Assembly (NCBI RefSeq): GCF_030247195.1
Contig: NC_080670.1
Span: 216,853,546-216,917,545, forward strand
Direction of reading: 5' to 3'
Source of the DNA: Topomyia yanbarensis
Lineage: Eukaryota > Arthropoda > Insecta > Diptera > Culicidae
DNA length: 64,000 bases
The notes beneath the pieces are model-generated. The model was not told the DNA's origin, searched no databases, and was given only the letters and a program-made list of their open reading frames with translations. How positions within the stretch are numbered: position 1 is the stretch's first letter; every line of letters starts with the position of its first letter. The position numbers were made by a program, and so were the translations under genes. Positions 21,501-29,911 of the stretch are shown in pieces.

Positions 21501-24500
21501 CTGAAACTTACACTGTACTTGATCGACGTTATTAAAAAACAATAACCAAACTATGCTTCCAATTTCAGAGAGCAAAGAACAATAGTCATCCAGAAGGGTC
21601 AATCGGGATTGGGCTTCAACATTGTCGGCGGCGAGGATGGGCAGGTTAGTATTACAATGTTGTGTTCATCAGAAAGAAAATGTAAGCCGTTCAAATTACT
21701 TTGTAGGGTATTTTTGTGTCATACGTGCTCGCTGGTGGAGCAGCCGACATAGGGGGCGAACTGAAGCGGGGCGATCAGCTGCTAAGTGTAAACGGAGTCA
21801 GCCTATCGGGTGCTTCCCACGAAGATGCAGCCCAAGCTTTGAAGGTAGGTTGTTGCATTGGCAGAGGCGTGTTTTTGTCATCAAATAATCCGTCTTTTTG
21901 TCGCTAGAATGCTGGCGGCACAGTCACCCTAGTTGCACAGTATCGCCCGGAGGATTACAACCGATTCGAGCAGCGAATACAGGAACTAAAGCAGCAGGTT
22001 GTAGCCGGAACTGGAACCCTGCTTAGAACATCACAGAAAAGGACACTTTATGTGAGGTGAGAGTCGATCACCGAATTCCATCACCCGACTGAAGCATGGT
22101 CTAAGCCTTTTTGTTTTCTACCCCATCAGGACACTCTTCGATTACGACCCGATTCGGGACGATGGTCTACCGGGCCGTGGATTACCCTTCCGCCATGGTG
22201 ATATACTGCACGTGACAAACGCATCCGACGACGAATGGTGGCAGGCGCGGCGCGTGATCGGAGAAGACGAAGAGGAAAGCATCGGAATCGTTCCGTCGAA
22301 GCGACGCTGGGAACGGAAACAGAGGGCACGCGATCGAAGCGTCAAGTTTCAAGGTCACGCCGGTGGAAACATGGAAAAGGTTTGTTGAGATGTGTGTTTT
22401 TAACTTTTGCTCGGAAAGTAATCATTTTATTTCAGATTTCGACACTGGATCGTAAGAAGAAAAACTTCTCCTTCTCAAGGCGATTTCCGTTCATGAAAAG
22501 CAAGGACGACAAAAACGAAGACGGTTCCGATCAAGAGCGTAAGTATTAGCTATCCTGAAAGGGCCAAACCAGCAGAAAATGGAACTCTTGCTTCTACCGT
22601 ATCCAGCTTTGCTTTGCTCCTTCAGCGAACTGTACGAAATTGTATCGCTTCGTAACAATTTCTGCATCTATTTGTTTCTTTTTTCGTTTCCTTCAAATAA
22701 TTGTGACGTCCATTTCCGTTGGTTTCGTTTATTGTTTGTTAAGTTTTGTTCCGTCTCAAAATTTCATTTCATTTCATTTTCTAGCGAATGGCAATGTATG
22801 CGATCAGAATAATCATGATTCAGAGCAGCGTAAGTTTCATTTCCCAAAATTGTTTTTTTTAATATATTTTATGTTTTGCTAATGGAAAAAAACATGCACA
22901 AGCCAAAGCAGACATTACAGCATAAAAGATTCTCCTTCCTGCCAAGTGCGTCGACCCGGTACTCATCTCTTCCATTCATTTGCAGCTTTCATGCTTTGCT
23001 ACACACAAGACGATGCGAATGCCGAAGGTGAGTTGAGTTATTTTCTCTATCCATTCGCCAGCAAAGAACAAAATGAGCTTATCACTACACAAATGAAGAC
23101 ACATCCTACCCATTCTTTTAATCGAACCTCGGTAGATCATTGATTAGTTATCGATTGATGTCCTCCTTTTAAAGTAGGGGTAAACCGGTTTACCACCAGT
23201 TGTTTTTTTTTTTAATTTTCGTTGACCTCATAGAAAATGTACCAATTTCAGCGAATCAATGGTAATATGTCCCATTTCCGCCCTCCACAGTCACTCTTAC
23301 TTTCCACAAAAAAAAACAGAACCACTTTCAAGTCAAACGTGGCAACCTACCAAAAAAAAAACGCAATTATGATTCATTCATTTCGGTGAAGACCTGTACC
23401 ATTATCATCATCATATGACACTGACGTTGATCTTCTACTGCTCTTTCTTCTGTCTCTTTCGTCTTTCACCTAATCAACCTTCGACATTTGTGCGCGAATC
23501 GCGAATCGAAACTGAAACAAAAACACGCACGATATTCATACTGACGATACCAACAACAAAAAACAATAACCCATTCCCCTACCTCCCTCGCGGCCTAAAA
23601 TAATACAAACACAAAAAAAAACAACCGCCAGGCGAAATTATCTACCGCGTGGAACTACCCGACATGGAGCAGATAACTCTAATTTACCTGGAGAATAATG
23701 ATGCTGATTGTAAGTTTGGCTACACTCTCTTTCTCATTCGCACATTTGCGCTATTTTCCTCTATTTCGCCCGTTTCGTTGGTTCGTTCGTTCGTTCATTC
23801 GTACGTAACGCTAGCTACAGTGCGCGCAATTCCGCGATACTAACCTACTACTTGCAATACAATGTACGATTCTGGAAAGCAATTAAGCTAGCATGATTTT
23901 GATTTTTGTTTCTCGATTTTAATTGAAATGACATAGATACGCACTTTTCAGCTTTTTTTTCTGTCAAATCTTAAGGTTTGCTGAGGTCGCATGTGCCCTC
24001 CTCCTCGACAACTCAGACCGAATCTTAGTCGCGTGAATAACGCCAACATCAGCATCATTACCGACTAACTAACATTCGAAGTAGATTTGAGATGTTTCGT
24101 TTCCGTTCGTGCTCGGTAGTTAGTGTTATTTTCTTCTTCTCACAACTGGTTCATCTCTTGTTTGTTCGTTTCAAATTTGCATGATATTTCTGTGTTTTCG
24201 AATTGTTTCTTCGTACTTGAGTAATTAAAAAATTGACTGTAGTTTGGAATCTGGGTACTTACTCGGTTTTTGAAGCACGTTCTTTAATACATCGTTTATT
24301 ATCCTTTGATAAAGGTTGTTTTCTGACCTCAGCTGCAGATGTCCTGCCAAATCTGAATTTTTCGAGCAATTAAGATCGCTTTTAAAGTACGGAAAAATGA
24401 TGGTCAAAAGTATTATCGATCTTCAGAAGCGGAATTGAAGTTGACCTGGAATCACGAAAGAAATCATTCATACTTTTCATTGACACTAGACAGTATTCTT

Positions 24501-27500
24501 TTACACGTTTAACAAGTTGAAAATTTGTTTTTTTTTCAAGGATTTGGATTATAAGCACTGTCTTCAGGTTGCCGTTTCCGAAACAAGCTGGAGTGCAGTT
24601 ATTCACAAGGATTGAGAACTACCACCATAATCACTAAGTTCACTATTGAGATCTATTCAAAGTTAGAGAAGTCGGAATGCAGAAGAGCCCGTGCAGAGAT
24701 CATTCTGTTGCTAGAACCTACAAATCACGTACTAGTAAAGGATATGAAAACAGCTTGTGAAATTTGGAAGAAACATAAAGCGACATTCGAAGATCGTGGC
24801 GAGAGGGAAGTTGATCATTACCAACTGTTGAAGCATCTAGAAAACGTTGGCCACAATTCCTCCGATGGCGGATGGCAGTCAATACGGGTTGATTTGCGAC
24901 AAGACGACGGCATGGATGCCGCTGAAGGAGCAACGCAATTCTGGTTTCGAGATGCAAGAGTGCCTAAAGGTGGCGCTGATAGAGCGTAGACTTCGTGCAT
25001 TGACGGAGGCTTTGGAAGCGCCCAACGAAAATGAGCTGACAATGGAGCACGTTACGATGAACATGCTTCGGAAACGGTCTAGTTCCGTGTTGCAATGTAC
25101 CACCTATGGATCGCAATGACCTATTTTCATTACAAGTTCAAATCTCAACGGAACAACAAATGCAAGTCATTTCTCTCCTAAAAGCATCCTCCACACTGGA
25201 AACCTCGAACACAAATATGGATAGCTAGGTAAAGAGCGTTATTTACATCGCACATAACAACGAGGCGTAGGAATCGAGATTTCCAAAGAATAGATTGATT
25301 CCTAGCTACAGGCAGGTCTTTCGGAAAACCGATGATTATGGCGGTTGCGGTACATCCATCGCCGTTGGTAATACTAAGACGAAGCTGGATGTTCGATTCT
25401 GGTACGTCAGATCATTTCCTAAATAATCAAAGCGTACTCATCGATAAACGACCAGCGAATGGTGTAGGTAGGATGAATATTATTACTACTGGTGCCATGA
25501 ATTCATTTGCCACGGATTACCGGGAAAATCCTTCAATTTACGCACAAAATGTCAAGCTTTTCCTCGCTATGTCTAACAAGCCGTCTGTCGGTGAGCCAAA
25601 TCGTCCGGCATTTAAGTTATCATCAGAAATGGTGCCCTCACAGCTACTGGAATCCTTGATTTGAATAATTAACCTTTCCGTTTTACCAAGTGCATCCTGA
25701 ACCTCCTGAGTATCGGTAATTTGAAGCTATTGAAGAATGTTGTTGCGTTTGGAATACACTAAAAAGAATCGACGATTGCTAACAAGGTATGTGCTATGAA
25801 AAAGCAAATTCATCTTCTGTTTTCTTTCCGAAAACTGAACACCGAACGAGTGATATCTTGGAGTTTATGCACACGGATGAAGCGGAAATTGTTATTGAGC
25901 ATCGTTCGTGGATGACTGGATCGTCTATATCCTGGAGACAAAATCTAATGTCGAAGCTCTAGACGCATTCGGCCAGTTTCGTGCTTTATCTGAAACAAAC
26001 CGGATCTCAGTGGAAAGTTTTTCGATGTGGCAGCGGTAAAGCATACATGCACAAATAGTTTCGAAGGTGTCTTATTGGAACGAAAATCGTACATCAAACG
26101 TCAACGAAGTACATTCCGGAACAACACGGACAGGCGGAGCGAGTCAGTCGTGCTTCAGGAGAGGCATATAAGTTACGATATATATTCCCAAACCAAAGGT
26201 GAAAGTTTAGTACCAGAAGAGAAATGGCGCGGTTGTAAGTCGAACATGTCTCAGGTTCGTGTTTCTAGCACAAAGGACACGTTCCCAAATTAAAGCAGAC
26301 CAGGGAGACATAACATCGCAGGAGTGCATTTTGCTTTACTGACTATGATTTGTCGAAAAACGATGTATTCATGACGAATTACTGATTTTTCCTAGCTGAG
26401 TCTGCTGAAATCAAGGCCAATCTGCTAGCTACAGAAACCAAGAAACGAATACGTACTTTCCTAAGTTTGTACTTTAACAATGGCGTTATAGAAACATAAA
26501 AAAGTTTCCTTGAATTCGTTGCTGAAATTTCTGAGGGTGAGTTGTCCGATTCCAAAGCAAAATTTTACTCACAAGCCGAAAGAAGTGACTGAAATTTTAC
26601 TCACAAGCCGAAAGAAGTGACTGAAATTTTACTCACAAGCCGAAAGAAGTGACTACAGACTAATTTTCTGTTGATGTAGTTGGGTGACGTGACGATAACG
26701 ATAAACTTCTTATCCACCCGAGTCACAGGTGTCGAGATGCACCGAATGGGAGCGCGCAGTTCCAGACAAGTATCAATACTTCGAATTTCCTAACAAAATA
26801 TCCGCAGAGAACGCTGATCAAGAAGGTCTGAAATCGACAAGGAAAATTAATGATTCCCAAAGTCCAACACAGGCATTGCAAAGCGATAAGGCGTATCTGT
26901 GGCAGGTCGCCATGGACGAAGAATTTAGTACATTGTTGGAATATGGATACGTAGGTACCACCCGCCAAAAAGCCTGTCGACTACATGTAGTTTTCCTAAA
27001 CCAAACAAGACGAGAATTGGAACTCTGTAAGATATGTGGCGAGAATGGTCACTCAGGGATCGTAATAAATGTAATGAAATGCACATTTTCTCATTCAAGG
27101 ATATCTCCACAAGCAGTGTGGATAAATAGAATCCTACGGATGCAAGTTTCATTTGGAAGAAGAGACAAACAGTCTGGGACGTTTCTACGCGACTTTCAAC
27201 ATAAACTACAAAGAAGTCAAGCAGTATGACATTTGCTCTTTAGTTATGTGACTAGATGGTGATCAAAGAAGCAAATCTCGGTAGCATTCCACATTACGCC
27301 CTGGGTGCTACATATGAGACCAGAGATCCGTGGCTCATTCATCTAGTTGTGCTAAGGTACGAAACTGGGTGAGCACCAACTCAGTGGGCAACAAACATTG
27401 TTAACCTAGCAAACCCCAGATTCCTTACGAGAAAGTGTGACACAGTTGGAACAGGTAAAAAAAGAGATCTTAAGAGGAAAGAAAAAATCGATCAATCAAA

Positions 27501-29911
27501 TATGCAATTTGCAGTTTTGGCGTTATTCAACAATTGTGTCCAATACGTTCATCGGAAGATCAAGAAATCTATCAGCGCTCCACGTTCAAGGAAGGTTCAG
27601 TGAAGGAAACAAGATAATGCGAACAAGATAAATTAGGTCGCATTCGGTTGAATTTCGGGAAATACAATCGGTTAGTTCCAGTACATGCTTCTCGCTGCCA
27701 GTTGCCCCAGAGCAAACTAGAAAAAAAAAACTCGCTACTTACTCTGTTTCATTACCGGAAAAAGGGAAGAATAGCATACGGGAACGATTTTTTTTCCTTA
27801 TTTGCTCCGAAGACCCTCAAATTTCTCGTAGTACTGGAACAAACCTAATATGTTTGAGGTATTTTTTAGTTGATTTTGTTTGTGCCATCACAGCAAGCTC
27901 TGACAAAATTTGAAATAAAACGAGAAGGAAAAACGCTTACCTGGAGCAAATGAAAATATTGCACGTGGCCCCTCCCATCATTCCTGGCTATCCAGCATAT
28001 TTCTTCACCTATAACCTATTCAAAGATTCACTTGAATTATTTCAATAAATCTAAATCAAGCACTGGTAATTGCGACAGTATTCAATTATGAACTTTTTTT
28101 CTGGAGAGCGAAAACTAAAACGTGTTTTGTGATTGGCGACGAACGTTAAATGATAACTAGACTGATTCAAGCCTACTACGATCGTTGTGTTTCACTCACG
28201 GTGAGAACCTTTCCATTCATTGCAATAAAGGACTGGAAAACGTGGTAGGTAGGGGGCACAATTTTAGTACATGCACAGAAAACAGACGTCCATCTCGAGC
28301 GTTGAAGCTGTGTAAAAATTAACGGCCTAAAACTTCCATCTTCAATCTCAGCGTTTAGCGTGACCAATTGACCATACTACTCGTCAGCAGAAGCAGCTGC
28401 AGAGCTACATTGTACATTTCTAAACAGGGTGTTTTTCTCAATAAAAATGGGAACACGGGGTTTTCTCGTGTTTAACGAAGTTCATTTCAAAAGATTTCTA
28501 GATAATTTGAAAATGGCCAATTGGTTTATAAATACCAGACTTTTTCATGGCCGATTTTTTTTTAATTTATCAACGGAAACGTTCCGAAAATTTGAAATTC
28601 CGTTTGTAGATAAGTTTATAGTAGTCGTAGTTCGTCCTAATTTGTTGTAGTTTGCTTGAATATCGAGGCTACTTTATTCAGAATGAATTCAAACCTTTCG
28701 CTATTCTTCTCTTCAAGATTCAATTTTCTATTAGATTAAAACACCCAAATCAACTGAGTAGCTACTAATGTTAATCCTACAAAAACACCCGATACACCGC
28801 TCTTTGAATGTTCTTTCGATGTTGTCTGTTAAAAAGTTTATACCAGTTTAATTGAAGAAATGTAAATACTGTTCGACCATCATTACTCATCTGACAATTA
28901 AACTGCTCAATCTTGATCCCGATTAACATTTGATTTTTCTTTCATTGGGCACGGTTAAAAAATCCTGAGCAGTTTAAAGTCAGTTGTGTGCGCACGGAAA
29001 ACCGAACAGCTCAGCGCGGGCCGACCTTCAATCACAACCGAACCTGATCGAATACGATTTTCTTTTTGCTTTCCTCTCTTCTATTTCGTTCAGCCGAGGA
29101 AAACATTCTTTCGTACGAATCGGTCCAACGCTTGCAGATCGGTTACACCCGACCGGTGATCATTTTGGGACCGCTGAAGGATCGCATCAACGATGACCTC
29201 ATCTCCGAGTATCCGAATCAGTTCGGTTCGTGCGTTCCTCGTAAGTCTGCCTCTGTCCTAAAAATGTGTATCGAGTGTCCTATCATAACTTTGTTTTCAT
29301 GTTCTATCTCAGACACTACACGACCGAAACGCGACTACGAAGTGGACGGCCGTGATTACCACTTTGTGGCCTCCCGGGAACAGATGGAGAAGGACATCCA
29401 GAATCATCTGTTCATCGAGGCGGGTCAGTACAATGACAACCTGTACGGGACGTCGGTTGCGTCGGTCCGGGAGGTTGCCGAGAAGGGCAAACACTGCATC
29501 CTGGACGTGTCCGGTAATGCGATTAAGCGGCTGCAGGTGGCACAACTCTACCCGATTGCCGTCTTCATTAAGCCAAAATCTGTGGAGTCGATTATGTGAG
29601 TGTTGGTTTTAGCGATTTTTGATTTTGTTAGCTTCATGAACTAAATTTGCAGGGAAATGAACAGAAGAATGACTGAGGAACAGGCGAAGAAGACTTACGA
29701 GCGGGCACTTAAGATGGAGCATGAGTTTGGCGAATACTTCACAGGTAGGCTTCCGGTTTTTTTTTATTTAATCGACTTATTTAACCGATTTATCAAACTG
29801 ACAGCAATCGTCCAGGGCGACACGATCGAGGAGGTCTACAGCAAGACGAAGAACGTAATCTGGTCGCAGAGTGGCCCAACGATCTGGGTACCCTCGAAGG
29901 AATCTCTATGA
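9425..29911 (+). CDS. dlg1: Discs large MAGUK scaffold, whole coding span (spliced)
   Basis: Joining 9425-9505, 10905-11728, 21569-21644, 21707-21844, 21908-22056, 22130-22379, 22436-22538, 22986-23027, 29094-29240, 29313-29595, 29653-29744 and 29805-29911 gives 2292 nt: 763 residues plus TGA. Every junction keeps frame and has GT/AG ends. Domains: PDZ1 about 36-122, PDZ2 134-221, PDZ3 305-392, SH3 419-490, HOOK 490-560, guanylate-kinase-like 574-755. All three PDZ domains show the GLGF loop. The kinase-like domain has GPLKDR in place of the nucleotide-binding P-loop, as in MAGUKs that bind proteins and do not phosphorylate GMP. In flies Dlg organises synapses and septate junctions and clusters Shaker channels. 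Three optional in-frame cassettes (10809-10841, 22785-22829, 23632-23709) would lengthen it. L27-containing first exons are not seen. Confidence 0.96.
10320..10659 (+). promoter_or_regulatory. dlg1: Candidate alternative dlg1 promoter and two-codon first exon
   Basis: A (GA)n run at about 10329-10348, of the kind bound by GAGA factor, is followed by a CpG-richer, repeat-free stretch. ATGAAA at 10654-10659 then precedes a consensus donor GTAAGA. Spliced to the acceptor at 10808 or 10904, this would give Met-Lys joined in frame to the cassette or to the PDZ1 exon. It would make Dlg without the basic N terminus. No transcript evidence is available to me; the call rests on the donor, the frame and the composition. 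Confidence 0.35.
10809..10841 (+). CDS. dlg1: Candidate 11-codon dlg1 micro-exon
   Basis: Thirty-three bases ([11 protein letters not shown]) are bounded by a pyrimidine-tract acceptor TTGACAG and a strong donor CAG|GTGAGC. The downstream intron (10842-10904) is 63 nt, a standard short insect intron, with an ACTAAC branch-like word. The cassette is a whole number of codons and fits between the exon ending at 9505 and the one starting at 10905. Ser/Thr/Asn content suits a flexible, phosphorylatable linker before PDZ1. It could also be part of a leader exon. Confidence 0.6.
10905..11728 (+). CDS. dlg1: dlg1 exon: PDZ1 and PDZ2
   Basis: After acceptor TTCATTCCAG, 824 nt encode MNGD, PDZ1 (GLGFSIAGG at the ligand-binding loop) and PDZ2 (also GLGFSIAGG, followed by [15 protein letters not shown]). 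A Ser-rich linker ends in [13 protein letters not shown]. In flies PDZ1 and PDZ2 bind C-terminal S/T-X-V ligands, including Shaker. The exon ends two bases into an Arg codon before donor GTGAGT at 11729. The linker to PDZ3 is much shorter than the fly protein's Gln/Ser/Ala-rich expansion. The ATG at 10905 could itself serve as a start in a transcript beginning nearby. Confidence 0.97.
12750..12826. repeat. Stem-loop: 34-nt imperfect inverted repeat
   Basis: Arms at 12750-12783 and 12793-12826 are complementary apart from about three mismatches and enclose a 9-nt loop. Inside a transcribed dlg1 intron it would form a hairpin of miRNA-precursor-like size, although near-perfect arms are more typical of foldback repeats. 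No mature small RNA can be inferred. Confidence 0.75.
13593..15430. mobile_element. Foldback DNA element with long terminal inverted repeats
   Basis: About 330 bp at 13593-13925 reappear inverted at about 15100-15430. Landmarks are CACGGTGT at the tips, TTCAGCATCTCTGAAACTTC, ATAATCCGTCGGGG, TCTAGAGCAACTTTTTTT and the CCTAGATGGTGCT block. The 1.2-kb centre has no recognisable transposase, so the element is non-autonomous. Flanks CCACCACC (left) and CCACCAAT (right) could be a decayed 8-bp target duplication, matching at 6 of 8 bases. The superfamily is uncertain: CAC tips and 8 bp would suit hAT or P-like elements, but this is not demonstrated. It lies within the dlg1 intron. Confidence 0.8.
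15714..16330 (+). mobile_element. Jockey-like non-LTR reverse transcriptase fragment
   Basis: Overlapping frames encode FVHKIYTRW, then [16 protein letters not shown] (the RT motif usually YxDxxxAFDxxxH). These are followed by [19 protein letters not shown] and [11 protein letters not shown], where the catalytic F(A/V)DD is altered to FTDD. The RT is broken by frameshifts at about 15940 and stops after 16110. Weak further similarity (SRQLQFI-like) extends to about 16330. It is a dead copy inserted in the same orientation as dlg1. Confidence 0.8.
16640..17661 (+). mobile_element. Second non-LTR retrotransposon fragment: RT and C-terminal region
   Basis: Frame 16657-16944 encodes [24 protein letters not shown] and [11 protein letters not shown], the RT palm with FADD changed to FVDD. 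After a stop and frameshift, 17011-17661 encodes [24 protein letters not shown] and [10 protein letters not shown]. That is the conserved tail of the insect 'endonuclease-reverse transcriptase' type of non-LTR element. The family differs from the jockey-like fragment just upstream. I do not assign a clade. The tail is unusually open (216 codons) for a relic, which suggests a moderately recent insertion. Confidence 0.8.
18540..19240 (+). mobile_element. Jockey-like non-LTR fragment, heavily decayed
   Basis: [17 protein letters not shown] (RT motif 4 region) is followed in shifting frames by [26 protein letters not shown] and [11 protein letters not shown], in the order found in jockey-type RT thumbs. 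The catalytic aspartates are lost in a frameshifted stretch. It is probably the same family as the copy at 15714-16330 but separately inserted. Confidence 0.65.
20200..20900. other. Repeat-poor, CpG-richer intronic segment
   Basis: In contrast to the surrounding transposon debris, this stretch is CpG-richer (CGCGACGCGCGAATAAA, GCGATGGCGACGGCCG) and has no repeat partner in the window. Such islands in long introns often hold an enhancer, an alternative first exon or a nested small gene. I cannot identify an exon with certainty; frames on both strands lack known domains. Confidence 0.3.
21569..21644 (+). CDS. dlg1: dlg1 exon: start of PDZ3
   Basis: This exon completes the split Arg codon and encodes [20 protein letters not shown] then GEDGQ. 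It carries the PDZ3 ligand-binding loop GLGFNIVGG. Acceptor is AATTTCAG, donor GTTAGT at 21645. It ends on a codon boundary, and the adjoining intron is 62 nt. Confidence 0.96.
21707..21844 (+). CDS. dlg1: dlg1 exon: core of PDZ3
   Basis: Forty-six codons ([17 protein letters not shown] through DAAQALK) form the PDZ3 core, including the helix with His ([11 protein letters not shown]) that recognises the ligand residue at position -2 in class I PDZ domains. Acceptor TTTGTAG, donor GTAGGT; flanked by introns of 62 and 63 nt. Confidence 0.96.
21908..22056 (+). CDS. dlg1: dlg1 exon: end of PDZ3 and linker to SH3
   Basis: It encodes the last PDZ3 strand ([12 protein letters not shown]), the helical [18 protein letters not shown] linker and the first SH3 strand (RTLYV). 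The exon ends two bases into an Arg codon, with donor GTGAGA at 22057. Confidence 0.96.
22130..22379 (+). CDS. dlg1: dlg1 exon: SH3 domain
   Basis: The exon encodes LFDYDP (SH3 ALYDY equivalent), [20 protein letters not shown] (conserved paired Trp) and [13 protein letters not shown], ending with basic residues before the HOOK. As in other MAGUKs the SH3 lacks a typical poly-Pro role and packs with the kinase-like domain. Acceptor CCCCATCAG, donor GTTTGT (weaker than consensus). Confidence 0.97.
22436..22538 (+). CDS. dlg1: dlg1 exon: HOOK region
   Basis: [20 protein letters not shown] then [14 protein letters not shown] gives a highly basic then acidic segment typical of the Dlg HOOK, a binding and phosphorylation platform. 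The exon ends one base into a codon (C|GTAAGT), the phase shared by all following cassettes. Confidence 0.96.
22785..22829 (+). CDS. dlg1: dlg1 optional HOOK cassette 1 (15 codons)
   Basis: [15 protein letters not shown] is bounded by acceptor TTTTCTAG and donor GTAAGT, 45 nt, with phase 1 at both ends. It can be included or skipped without shifting frame. Fly dlg1 has a comparable alternative segment beginning PNG at this position, as I recall, so I treat it as an alternatively spliced exon. Confidence 0.75.
22986..23027 (+). CDS. dlg1: dlg1 HOOK cassette 2 (14 codons)
   Basis: [14 protein letters not shown] is bounded by acceptor TTTGCAG and donor GTGAGT, 42 nt, phase 1 to phase 1. The peptide is essentially identical to the common fly Dlg segment at this position. 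Included in the 763-residue model. Confidence 0.92.
23632..23709 (+). CDS. dlg1: dlg1 optional HOOK cassette 3 (26 codons)
   Basis: [20 protein letters not shown] then ENNDAD is encoded in 78 nt with acceptor CGCCAG and donor GTAAGT, phase 1 to phase 1. When included, the next codon (T|CC) supplies Ser before EENILSYE. The sequence is strongly protein-like and resembles a recalled fly dlg1 isoform insert, so selection on it is likely. It lies about 5.4 kb before the kinase-like exons. Confidence 0.8.
24612..27640 (+). mobile_element. Decayed Ty1/copia-type retrotransposon
   Basis: Segments appear in copia order on the + strand, with many frameshifts and stops. Gag-like (24660-24960): [25 protein letters not shown]. 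Protease at about 25392: [11 protein letters not shown]. Integrase at 26030-26290: [17 protein letters not shown] and [11 protein letters not shown], in place of the usual QNG.AER. Reverse transcriptase from 26890: [15 protein letters not shown]. RNase H-like remnants follow after about 27240. No pair of LTRs was found. It sits in the dlg1 intron between HOOK and kinase-like domains, in the same orientation as the gene, and is clearly inactive. Confidence 0.8.
26560..26654. repeat. Three tandem copies of a 32-bp unit
   Basis: The unit (beginning AAATTTTACTCACAAGCC and ending GAAGTGACTG) occurs three times at 26560, 26592 and 26624 with no internal differences visible. It lies inside the copia relic between integrase and RT. 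Perfect identity within an otherwise eroded element indicates recent slippage or unequal exchange. Confidence 0.9.
27850..29093 (+). other. dlg1: Rest of the last large dlg1 intron
   Basis: After the copia relic the intron shows no recognised domain. An exon-like patch near 28170-28380 is not supported by a clear frame. The 3' end carries a good pyrimidine tract (TCTTTTTGCTTTCCTCTCTTC) before the acceptor TTCAG at 29093. Confidence 0.6.
29094..29240 (+). CDS. dlg1: dlg1 exon: start of guanylate-kinase-like domain
   Basis: [14 protein letters not shown] is followed by the first strand [10 protein letters not shown] and the altered P-loop LKDRINDD, then FGSCVP. The missing Gly-Lys of the nucleotide loop indicates a catalytically dead, protein-binding domain. 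Acceptor TTCAG, donor GTAAGT; ends one base into a His codon. Confidence 0.97.
29313..29595 (+). CDS. dlg1: dlg1 exon: core of guanylate-kinase-like domain
   Basis: [18 protein letters not shown], the phospho-ligand-binding GMP-site remnant (Arg, Tyr and Glu/Asp pattern), is followed by [19 protein letters not shown] and [15 protein letters not shown]. The exon ends two bases into a Met codon before donor GTGAGT. Very close to the fly protein throughout. Confidence 0.97.
29653..29744 (+). CDS. dlg1: dlg1 exon: late guanylate-kinase-like domain
   Basis: [20 protein letters not shown] and [10 protein letters not shown] encode the lid and C-terminal helices. Acceptor TTTGCAG, donor GTAGGC; ends one base into an Ala codon. 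Confidence 0.96.
29805..29911 (+). CDS. dlg1: dlg1 terminal coding exon
   Basis: [20 protein letters not shown] and [12 protein letters not shown] end with TGA at 29909-29911. The terminal SKESL matches the fly C terminus. Acceptor is CTGACAG after a 60-nt intron. Confidence 0.97.

Larger units (their letters stand above)
11729..21568 (+). other. dlg1: Large dlg1 intron between PDZ2 and PDZ3
   Basis: This 9.8-kb intron contains a stem-loop (12750-12826), a long-TIR foldback element (13593-15430) and several decayed non-LTR fragments (15714-19240). Stretches 11830-12740, 12830-13590, 17670-18520 and 19250-20200 hold no recognised gene. They read like old, rearranged repeat sequence with no clear boundaries. 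Segment 20200-20900 is less repeat-like and is listed separately. Confidence 0.85.

Noticed and set aside
29309..29545. Minus-strand frame opposite the kinase-like exon
   Set aside because: Antisense shadow of a highly conserved dlg1 exon.
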